The notes under the pieces are model-generated. The model worked only from the letters and a program-made list of their open reading frames with translations. It did no database searches and was not told the origin of the DNA. The translations under genes were made by a program, and so were the position numbers. Positions 6,748 through 12,055 of a stretch of 12,055 bases of DNA are shown in pieces. Location: assembly GCA_017353825.1 (NCBI GenBank), contig JAFMSC010000082.1, positions 1 to 12,055 on the forward strand, read 5' to 3'. Numbering within the stretch: position 1 is the first letter of the stretch; the number at the start of each line of letters is the position of its first letter. The DNA is from Hyphomicrobiaceae bacterium (GTDB taxonomy: Bacteria; Pseudomonadota; Alphaproteobacteria; Rhizobiales; Hyphomicrobiaceae).

Positions 6748-6792
6748 GGGCTTTGCTTGACCCTGCGTTGTGACTTCCGGGATCCCGCGGCA

Positions 6793-7611
6793 CTAGTGCG
6801 CAACTCCGAGATAGGCGTCTATCACATCCTGGTTGCTTTGCACCTCCGACGGCGTCCCATCGGCGATCTTGCGGCCGTAGTCGAGGACCACCACGCGGTC
6901 GGAGAGGTCCATAACCACGCTCATGTCGTGCTCGATGAGGGCGATGGTGGTGTTGAACATGTCCTTCACCGTGAGGATGAAGCGGCACATGTCCTGCTTC
7001 TCTTCCAAGTTCATTCCGGCCATCGGCTCGTCGAGGAGGAGGAGCTCCGGCTCCATGGCGAGCGCCCGCCCGAGCTCCACGCGCTTCTGCAGGCCGTAGG
7101 GCAGCCTCCCGACTGGCGTTTTGCGGATGTGCTGGATTTCCAGGAAGTCGATGATGCGCTCCACCACCTCGCGGTGGCGGATCTCCTCCCGCTTGGCTGG
7201 GCCGAAGTGAAGGGCATGCGCCAGGAGCCCCCGCCGCATCTTGAGGGTGCGGCCCGTCATGATGTTGTCGAGGGTGGACATGCCCTTGAACAGAGCGACG
7301 TTCTGGAAGGTGCGGGCGATGCCGCCCTTAGCAGCGAGATAGGGCCGCATGTCGCGGCGGCGCTTGCCCCTGTATGTGATGGTGCCTTCCTGCGGGTGGT
7401 AGAAGCCGCTGATGACGTTGAGCATCGACGTCTTCCCAGCGCCGTTGGGGCCGATGATGGCGCGGATCTCACCCTTGCGGATGTCGAACGACACACCGCG
7501 CACGGCCCTCACGCCGCCGAACGACAGCGACACGTTCTCCACGGCCAGGAGAATACCGCCCATTTCGACCTCGCCGGCGATGACCGGTTTCGGCTTCACA
7601 TCGGCCTTCAC
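6793..7611 (-). CDS. livG: HAAT-type ABC transporter ATP-binding protein LivG
   Basis: This 272-aa cytoplasmic ATPase is the partner of LivF. It has Walker A GPNGAGKTS (54-62), Q-loop F102-Q103, signature LPYGLQKR (170-177, a LivG-type variant of LSxGQ), Walker B LLLLDE (190-195) and H-loop His228 in ALIEHDM. The GTG start at 7609-7611 overlaps the stop of the acyl-CoA synthetase as GTGA and has GGGAGG seven bases upstream, which points to translational coupling. A second candidate start is the ATG at 7561-7563 (MGGILLAVENV), with GAGG at good spacing, giving 256 aa. The 13-residue insert around MRRGLLAHALHFG (125-137) is usual for LivG. The overlap with the synthetase is the strongest sequence evidence that activation and import are made together. 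Confidence 0.95.
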   Translation of the reverse strand: MKADVKPKPVIAGEVEMGGILLAVENVSLSFGGVRAVRGVSFDIRKGEIRAIIGPNGAGKTSMLNVISGFYHPQEGTITYRGKRRRDMRPYLAAKGGIARTFQNVALFKGMSTLDNIMTGRTLKMRRGLLAHALHFGPAKREEIRHREVVERIIDFLEIQHIRKTPVGRLPYGLQKRVELGRALAMEPELLLLDEPMAGMNLEEKQDMCRFILTVKDMFNTTIALIEHDMSVVMDLSDRVVVLDYGRKIADGTPSEVQSNQDVIDAYLGVAH

Positions 7612-9608
7612 TCGGCGGCCTCCCGCGGCGGTTCGGCGGCCCGCACCTCATAGGTTGGAACGTCGGCGATGGAAAGATCGCCCTCCACCATGCCGCGGCG
7701 GCCGTCCTCGAAGGTGACCTCGGTGGTGACGTGGCGGTGCGTCGAGCCATCGTAGAGCGCGGCGATGAGGGACGAGTAGCGCTCGGCCACGGTGGAGCGG
7801 CGCACCTTCTGGGTGCGGGTCATCTCGCCGTCGTCGGCATCGAGCTCCTTGTGCAGGATGAGGAAGCGGCGGATCTGAGAGGCCGCCATCTGCGGCTCCT
7901 CGGCGAGCTGCCGGTTCACCTCGTCGAGGCGCTTCAGCACCATGTCGTAGACTTGGGGGTGCGCGGCCAGCTCCTGGTAGCTGGCGTAGGCGACGTTGTT
8001 GCGCTCGGCCCAGCTCCCGACCGAGGTGAGATCGATGTTGATGAACATCGTCACGTAGTCGCGCCCGTGACCGAAGGCCACTGCCTCGCGCACCTCGGGG
8101 TAGAACTTCATCTTGTTCTCGAGGTACTTGGGCGCAAACAGCGCGCCGTTGTTGAGGCGGCCCACGTCGTTGATGCGGTCGATGATCTTCAAGTGCCCGT
8201 GCTGGTCGATGAAGCCGGCATCGCCGGTGTGTACCCAGCCGTCAGCGGTCTTGATGACGCGCGTCGCCTCCTCGTTCTTGAAGTATTTCAGGAACACGCC
8301 GGGGCTGCGGTAGAGCACCTCGCCTGAGTCGGCGATGGTGATCTCCACGTCCGGGCCGGGCTTGCCGACGCTATCGGCGTAAACCTCTCCGTCCGGCTGC
8401 AGCGTGATGTAAACGCTGGCCTCGGTCTGTCCGTAGAGCTGCTTCAGGTTGACGCCTAGCCCCCGGTAGAAGCGGAACAGGTCGGGGCCGATGGCCTCCC
8501 CCGCCGTGTAGGCGACGCGGATCTTGGAGAAGCCCATGCGGTTGCGCAGCGGGGCATAGACGCAGATGTCGCCCAAGCGGTAGAGCAGCCGTTCCTTGAA
8601 GCCCACCGGCTGGCCGTTAAGGATCCTCTCGCCCGAGTGCCGCGCCACCTTCAGGAAGTAGGCGAACATGCGCTGCTTCAAGCGGCTCGCGTCCTGCATG
8701 CGCACCATGATCTGGGTAAGCAAGTTCTCGTACACGCGCGGCGGGGCGAAGAAGTAGGTTGGCGCGATCTCGCGCCGGTCCTCGATGATGGTCTCGGGGC
8801 TCTCGGGGCAGGCCACGCACATCGCACCTGCGAAGGCCTGGCCGTAGGAGAAGATGTGGTCGCCCACCCACGCCATGGGCAGATAGGCGAGCAGCGTGTC
8901 GCTGGGCGTGAAGTTGTCGAACCTGTTGCCGTTCTGGGCCGAGACCACGATGTTCTCGTGCGTCAGCATCACGCCCTTCGGCCGACCGGTGGTGCCTGAG
9001 GTGTAAAGCATCACGCTCACGTCGGCGCCGCGGCCCTTGGCGATTTCCTCGAGCCACCAGCCGGCGGTGTCGACATTGTCGCGCAGCTCGCGCCGGCCCA
9101 GCTCCTCAACGTGCTCGAACGCATAGAGGCTGGTGTGGTCGTAGCCCGCGAGCCCGCGCTCCTCCTCGTAGATGACCATGTGGAGCCGTGGCAGGCGGTC
9201 GGAGATCGAGATGAGCTTGTCTACCTGCTCCTGGTCCTGGACCACCGCGAACTTTGCCTCGGCGTGGTCGAGCACATAGGCCATCTCCTCGGCCACCGAG
9301 TCCTGGTAGACCGGCACCGCGATGCCGCCCAGGCTTTGGACCGCGGCAAAGCTGGCATAGAGGCGCGGCCGGTTGTCGCCAATGATGGCCACGGCATCGC
9401 CGCGGGTGAGCCCCAGCTTGCGAAGGCCAATGGCGAAGGCGCGCACCTCGTGCTTGAGCTGCGCCCAGGTCCAGGTTTGCCAGATGCCGAGGTCCTTATG
9501 ACGCAAGGCGGGACGCTCGCCGTAATGCGCCGCGTTGCGCAGCAGCAACTTCGGGACCGTATCAAGTGCGGTATCGGGAGCGGCCGATACCGGAATTGAG
9601 CCATTCAC
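7608..9608 (-). CDS. Long-chain-type acyl-CoA synthetase (AMP-binding)
   Basis: This 666-aa cytoplasmic or membrane-associated adenylate-forming ligase converts a carboxylic acid, ATP and CoA to acyl-CoA, AMP and pyrophosphate. All core motifs are intact: phosphate loop YTSGTTGRPKG (202-212), YGQTEA (392-397), HTGD (460-463), the hinge DR at 477-478 and the C-terminal catalytic Lys in MTRTQKVRR (K601). I choose the GTG at 9606-9608 (VNGSIPVSAAPDT), which has AGAAGG nine bases before it. A TTG at 9632 sits only 3 nt from GGAGG. Length fits the FadD15/eukaryotic-ACSL-like group, which is longer than E. coli FadD (561 aa). The segment INDVGRLNNGALFAPKYLEN (479-498) deviates from the common GGKNISP form, as in the synthetases next to HAAT transporters. 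It is the first gene of the cluster, and its stop overlaps the livG start. Confidence 0.93.
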   Translation of the reverse strand: MNGSIPVSAAPDTALDTVPKLLLRNAAHYGERPALRHKDLGIWQTWTWAQLKHEVRAFAIGLRKLGLTRGDAVAIIGDNRPRLYASFAAVQSLGGIAVPVYQDSVAEEMAYVLDHAEAKFAVVQDQEQVDKLISISDRLPRLHMVIYEEERGLAGYDHTSLYAFEHVEELGRRELRDNVDTAGWWLEEIAKGRGADVSVMLYTSGTTGRPKGVMLTHENIVVSAQNGNRFDNFTPSDTLLAYLPMAWVGDHIFSYGQAFAGAMCVACPESPETIIEDRREIAPTYFFAPPRVYENLLTQIMVRMQDASRLKQRMFAYFLKVARHSGERILNGQPVGFKERLLYRLGDICVYAPLRNRMGFSKIRVAYTAGEAIGPDLFRFYRGLGVNLKQLYGQTEASVYITLQPDGEVYADSVGKPGPDVEITIADSGEVLYRSPGVFLKYFKNEEATRVIKTADGWVHTGDAGFIDQHGHLKIIDRINDVGRLNNGALFAPKYLENKMKFYPEVREAVAFGHGRDYVTMFINIDLTSVGSWAERNNVAYASYQELAAHPQVYDMVLKRLDEVNRQLAEEPQMAASQIRRFLILHKELDADDGEMTRTQKVRRSTVAERYSSLIAALYDGSTHRHVTTEVTFEDGRRGMVEGDLSIADVPTYEVRAAEPPREAAE

Positions 9609-9643
9609 GTGGCGCACCCTTCTTGCGGACAATTTCCTCCGGA

Positions 9644-9700
9644 CCGTTGGTCGGCCCTTGAGTTCTTCTGGGCCGTCGTTTTTCCGGGCCGTTTGTCGGC
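9644..9700. repeat. Paired 12-bp direct repeats in the synthetase leader
   Basis: CCGTTGGTCGGC (9644-9655) and CCGTTTGTCGGC (9689-9700) match at 11 of 12 bases and are 45 bp apart start to start. They lie between the predicted promoter (9726-9754) and the synthetase start, so they could be a regulator's sites or a leader-RNA element. Both roles are speculative. Confidence 0.35.
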
Positions 9701-9725
9701 GCTCTTATGGTCACCCTTCACATTT

Positions 9726-9754
9726 CTTTTATCGCTGCGTCGCGAGCCTGACAA
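9726..9754 (-). promoter_or_regulatory. Candidate sigma70-type promoter of the transporter cluster
   Basis: On the minus strand TTGTCA (9749-9754, five of six with TTGACA) is followed, after exactly 17 nt, by TAAAAG (9726-9731, four of six with TATAAT, in an A-rich GATAAAAGAAATG context). Transcription would start near 9719, giving a leader of about 110 nt before the GTG at 9608. No other good pair was seen in the leader. Confidence 0.4.
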
Positions 9755-9782
9755 TCCGACGAAACGTCTAGGTCGCCGCCCT

Positions 9783-9804
9783 CATCGACCGAGCATCGAC
9801 CGAG
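9783..9804. repeat. Tandem 11-bp repeat CATCGACCGAG
   Basis: Two adjacent exact copies (9783-9793 and 9794-9804) lie upstream of the cluster promoter candidate, directly before a nested hairpin. The location suits a regulator-binding site, but two copies can also arise by slippage. Confidence 0.45.
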
Positions 9805-9808
9805 CTCG

Positions 9809-9839
9809 CCAAGCCCGCCAAGCGGGCGATCGGGCTTGG
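9809..9839. repeat. Nested inverted repeat in the divergent intergenic region
   Basis: CCAAGCCCG (9809-9817) and CGGGCTTGG (9831-9839) are exact 9-bp inverse copies with a 13-nt spacer. An alternative inner stem CCCGC-CAA-GCGGG (9814-9826) uses overlapping bases. It could be an operator-like dyad or a hairpin. It lies about 55 bp upstream of the candidate -35 of the minus-strand cluster and about 300 bp upstream of the TRAP gene. Confidence 0.4.
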
Positions 9840-9854
9840 GCAGTGTCAAGACAA

Positions 9855-10139
9855 GCGTGAGAACCAATGAACTCGCTCCGCTTTCCCGACGGCCGACACC
9901 TGACTGCCAGCCCCCGTGCGCCGGCGTTCACCAAGAGCCGGCAAGCCCCACATGCTGGCGGCGGCCACATGCAGAATGGGCCTCGTCAGCAGGTGGCAAG
10001 GTGTGCGACCAAGCGCTGGAGGGTGCTGCCGCGCAGCAATGCCGAGGGTCGGGGGGATGCCGGCTGCGCCCAACACCAACACCGCACCGGACATCCTGAT
10101 TAAGTGCGGGTTCATATTCATTAGAGGAAAACGCCAGCC
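9855..10139. other. Intergenic stretch without a supportable gene
   Basis: This is the right half of the 531-bp divergent region between the synthetase and the TRAP binding protein. Short open frames on both strands have no ribosome binding site or recognisable motif. I see no convincing -10/-35 pair for the plus strand; the AT-rich GGTTCATATTCATTAG (10109-10124) just before the TRAP ribosome binding site is the only promoter-like patch. AGAGGA at 10123-10128 serves the TRAP gene, at a longish spacing of about 11 nt. Confidence 0.5.
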
Positions 10140-11249
10140 ATGCCTCGCATCTCACGCCGCACCGTGTTGAAGGGCGCGGGAGCGGCCGGCACCGCGGCAA
10201 GCATCGCCGCTCCGGCCGTCGCACAGTCCTCTCCGACGCTCAAATGGCGCCTGGCCACCAGCTGGCCCAAGTCGCTCGACACCCTGTTCGGGGGAGCCGA
10301 GCGCTTCGCCGACTACGTGGCGGATGCCACCGACAACAAATTCCGGATCGAGTGCTTTCCAGCCGGCGCCATCCAGGGTGTGCCGGGGCTGCAGGTGACC
10401 GAGGCGGTCTCGGCAGGCACGGTGGAGCTGTGTCACACGGCACCCTACTACATGGCGGGCACGGACCCGACTTTCGCGCTTGCCTGCGCGGTGCCGTTCG
10501 GTCTCAACGGCCGCATGCAGAGCGCATGGTGGCGCGAGGGCGGCGGCGAAGAGCTGATCAACGCCTTCTACGAGAAGCACAATATCTTCGGGCTGCTGGC
10601 CGGCAACACCATGGCCCAGATGGGCGGCTGGTACCGGCGCGAGATCGCCACTGCCGACGATCTCAAGGGGCTCAGGATGCGCATCGGCGGCTTTGCCGGC
10701 AGCGTGATGTCCAAGCTGGGGGTGATCCCGCAGCAGCTTGCCGGTGGAGAAATCCTGCCCGCCTTCGAGAAGGGCACCATCGACGCCGCGGAATGGGTCG
10801 GCCCCTATGATGACGAGAAGCTCGGACTGCACAAAGCCGCCAAGTATTACTACTACCCCGGCTGGTGGGAGGGCGGTGCCATGCTGCACATTCAGGTGAA
10901 CCGCGCCAAATGGAGCGACCTGCCCCGAACCTACCAGGCGATCTTGGGGGCTGCGGCCACCGAGGCGGGCGAGTTCATCGTCGGGCGCTATGACTCGCAG
11001 AACCCCCAGGCCCTGAAGCGGCTGGTGGCCGCGGGCACGCAGCTGCGCCCGTTCTCTGAGGCCACCATGGACGTGTGCTTCCGCGCGGCGCATGAACTCT
11101 ATGCCGAGATCAGCGGCAAGAACGAGGACTTCAAGAAGATTTGGGACGCCGTCAGGGCCTTCCGCCTCGACCAGTATCTCTGGCTGCAGCTGGCCGACAG
11201 CACCTATGACAACTACATGATCGTCCAGCAACGCAAGCACACGCTGTAG
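10140..11249 (+). CDS. TRAP transporter substrate-binding protein (DctP/TakP-like), TAT-exported
   Basis: This 369-aa periplasmic binding protein belongs to a tripartite, ion-driven importer for organic acids. The N-terminus carries a twin-arginine signal, SRRTVLKGAGAAG (5-17), with cleavage likely after APAVA (A28). The mature fold shows LKWRLATSWPKSLDTLFGG (34-52), FPAGAIQGVPGLQV (73-86), LAGNTMAQMGGWYR (153-166), LKGLRMRIGGFAG (175-187, whose Arg normally binds the ligand carboxylate), GTIDAAEWVGPYDD (212-225) and YYYYPGWWEGG (236-246). The last two stretches recall TakP, the 2-oxoacid binder of Rhodobacter sphaeroides, and relatives. The substrate is probably a small oxo- or hydroxy-carboxylate, but this is inferred. 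No DctQ or DctM gene is adjacent, so the membrane partners must lie elsewhere or the protein is an orphan. It is divergent from the ABC cluster. Confidence 0.93.
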   Translation: MPRISRRTVLKGAGAAGTAASIAAPAVAQSSPTLKWRLATSWPKSLDTLFGGAERFADYVADATDNKFRIECFPAGAIQGVPGLQVTEAVSAGTVELCHTAPYYMAGTDPTFALACAVPFGLNGRMQSAWWREGGGEELINAFYEKHNIFGLLAGNTMAQMGGWYRREIATADDLKGLRMRIGGFAGSVMSKLGVIPQQLAGGEILPAFEKGTIDAAEWVGPYDDEKLGLHKAAKYYYYPGWWEGGAMLHIQVNRAKWSDLPRTYQAILGAAATEAGEFIVGRYDSQNPQALKRLVAAGTQLRPFSEATMDVCFRAAHELYAEISGKNEDFKKIWDAVRAFRLDQYLWLQLADSTYDNYMIVQQRKHTL

Positions 11250-11378
11250 CGGCTCTGGGCCAGCCCTGTAGCCGGCACGCCGCTGCCGCTGACCAGCTCG
11301 CCAGGAAGCTGTGCCTGGGGGTTTGCCCGGCAGCGAAGGCACTCCCGCCACCCCCCAACAACGATCGGCCAACAAGGG

Positions 11379-11434
11379 CAATCGTCGCCTATGGATATTC
11401 GCTATCTGCTGTGCTCTAGTAGAGGCGACGATTG
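11379..11434. repeat. Perfect 12-bp inverted repeat upstream of the small membrane protein
   Basis: CAATCGTCGCCT (11379-11390) and AGGCGACGATTG (11423-11434) are exact inverse copies with a 32-nt spacer. The right arm ends 25 nt before the ATG at 11459. The spacer could hold a promoter, which would make the arms an operator pair. Alternatively, in RNA the arms could form a long-loop hairpin. A short TTTT at 11440-11443 follows, so weak termination of the TRAP transcript is also possible. Confidence 0.7.
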
Positions 11435-11458
11435 GAGTCGTTTTCCCAGGAGCCTGCG

Positions 11459-11671
11459 ATGGCGTTGCAGCCTGCTGCGGTCAGCTTTGTACGACCAACC
11501 ACCGCTCCGTTGCTGGTTCGGCTGAGCCGCCTGCTGTCCGCAGTCGTGCGCACGCTGTGGGGCCTCACTGCAGCCGTCCTGTTCCTCCTGGCATTTCCCC
11601 TTGCTCTCCTGCTGGCGCCGCTGCTATGGGCCGGGGGAAAGTTCTGGGGCCGGTCAGAAGAAGACTTCTGA
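11459..11671 (+). CDS. Small single-span membrane protein, function unknown
   Basis: This is a 70-aa protein that I do not recognise. The ATG at 11459-11461 has AGGAG six bases upstream; an in-frame TTG at 11432 has none and lies in the inverted repeat. After a polar start (MALQPAAVSFVRPTTAPLLV) comes a basic stretch (RLSRLL, 21-26), then a strongly hydrophobic span at about 34-58 rich in Leu/Ala (LWGLTAAVLFLLAFPLALLL) and a charged tail, GRSEEDF. Arg on the N-terminal side of the span and the acidic tail suggest an inner-membrane protein with the N-terminus inside. It lies between the TRAP gene and mrp, 210 bp after the former and 244 bp before the latter. The final codons coincide with the first unit of a 13-bp tandem repeat. 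Confidence 0.6.
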   Translation: MALQPAAVSFVRPTTAPLLVRLSRLLSAVVRTLWGLTAAVLFLLAFPLALLLAPLLWAGGKFWGRSEEDF

Positions 11672-11719
11672 CGAGGACTTATGACGAAGACTTCTGACGA
11701 AGGCTTCTGACGAAGACTA
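11661..11719. repeat. 13-bp tandem repeat overlapping the end of the small gene
   Basis: Four units run in register: AAGACTTCTGACG (11661-11673), AGGACTTATGACG (11674-11686), AAGACTTCTGACG (11687-11699) and AAGGCTTCTGACG (11700-11712). A partial AAGACTA (11713-11719) follows. The gene's stop codon TGA (11669-11671) lies in the first unit. The unit is not a multiple of three, so loss or gain of copies would not alter the protein. Most units contain the small palindrome GAAGACTTC or a variant. Confidence 0.9.
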
Positions 11720-11794
11720 GGGCCCCCGACGCAGCCGACGCTCCGCTGCTTTTGCCATCTCAATGGCGCTGGGGTGACACGTCGCTGGCGCTCT

Positions 11795-11817
11795 GGCACT
11801 ATGGCGCCAAAGGTGCC
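11795..11817. other. Small hairpin in the gap before mrp
   Basis: GGCAC (11795-11799) and GTGCC (11813-11817) can pair around a 13-nt loop. It is the only clear structure in 11720-11915, a gap with no gene I can support. It could end the small-gene transcript or be chance in GC-rich DNA. Confidence 0.25.
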
Positions 11818-11915
11818 GGCGTGGGCTAGCGGCCGGGCCCCCAGGTCGAGCTGTCGCTCCGCCCAAGACCGAGCCCGCCGCCTCCGCCACCCCGGCATGA
11901 ACGCAGAGCGATGTC

Positions 11916-12055
11916 ATGAGCCTGACCAAAGAGGCGATCCTGCACCGGCTGCGCCAGGTCAAGGGCCCGGACCTGACAGGCAACATCGTCGACCTTGGGC
12001 TGGTGTCGGAGATCCTACTCAAGGACGGGCGGGTGTCGTTCTCGATCACGGTGCC
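11916..12055 (+). CDS. Mrp/ApbC-type iron-sulfur carrier ATPase, N-terminal part
   Basis: The first 46 codons are in the window: MSLTKEAILHRLRQVKGPDL, then TGNIVDLGLVSEILLKDGRVSFSITV. This is the MIP18/DUF59 domain that precedes the P-loop ATPase domain in many bacterial Mrp proteins, which bind and transfer 4Fe-4S clusters in the cytoplasm. The pattern KGPDL...IVDLGLV matches the family's conserved (D/G)PE-like and I-x-D-L-G-L-V segments. The start ATG is 11916-11918; an ATG five bases earlier stops at once (ATG TCA TGA). The ribosome binding site is weak (AGAG). The P-loop domain should follow beyond 12055. I recognise the family from this fragment with good but not full certainty. Confidence 0.8.
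   Translation, partial: MSLTKEAILHRLRQVKGPDLTGNIVDLGLVSEILLKDGRVSFSITV

Noticed and set aside
9844..9849. Exact TTGACA on the minus strand
   Set aside because: No -10-like hexamer at 15-19 nt; the spacing falls in the GC-rich nested hairpin.
9846..10121. 91-aa minus-strand frame beginning MNMNPHLIRMSGAVLVLGAA in the divergent gap
   Set aside because: It has a short hydrophobic stretch but no ribosome binding site before either ATG, and no recognisable family. I cannot support it as a gene, though a decayed gene is not excluded.
10152..11381. 409-aa open frame on the minus strand opposite the TRAP binding protein
   Set aside because: Antisense shadow with biased composition; the plus-strand gene has a TAT signal and family motifs.
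11379..11434. Inverted repeat considered as insertion-sequence ends
   Set aside because: The space between the arms is only 32 nt and no direct target duplication or transposase frame is present.

Overview
This is a high-GC window whose codon use, TAT-dependent TRAP binding protein and two-domain Mrp start all resemble Alphaproteobacteria of the Hyphomicrobiales (Bradyrhizobium/Rhodoplanes/Hyphomicrobium-like). The assignment rests on protein resemblance only. Nothing points to a phage, plasmid, CRISPR array, rRNA or tRNA.

Most of the window (about 301-9608) is one minus-strand cluster, read right to left. It holds a long-chain-type acyl-CoA synthetase (9608-7608), the ATPase LivG (GTGA overlap with the synthetase), the permease LivH, the permease LivM, the periplasmic binding protein LivK, the second ATPase LivF, and a phenylacetate-CoA-ligase-like protein (1539-301). 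A complete branched-chain-amino-acid-type (HAAT) ABC importer is therefore bracketed by two acyl-adenylate-forming enzymes. In related bacteria this layout usually serves uptake and CoA activation of a carboxylic acid (aromatic, dicarboxylic or fatty) rather than leucine/isoleucine/valine. The substrate cannot be read from the sequence. A plausible sigma70 promoter for the cluster lies at 9726-9754. Apart from the synthetase/livG overlap, every junction is a gap of 124-369 bp containing hairpins or repeats, including a strong REP-like palindrome between livK and livF.

At the right end, transcription turns to the plus strand. A lone TAT-exported TRAP-type (DctP/TakP-like) binding protein (10140-11249) has no DctQ/DctM membrane partner in view. 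It is followed by a 70-aa single-span membrane protein (11459-11671), flanked by a perfect 12-bp inverted repeat upstream and a 13-bp tandem repeat that begins inside its last codons. Last comes the first 46 codons of an Mrp/ApbC-type Fe-S carrier (11916-end). The far left edge (1-101, minus) holds the possible start of another gene.

No wholly new system is evident. The unusual items are a ligase-like protein lacking the usual phosphate-binding loop, a 12-bp minisatellite inserted in-frame in livM, the repeat-rich operon junctions, and the repeats around the small membrane-protein gene.
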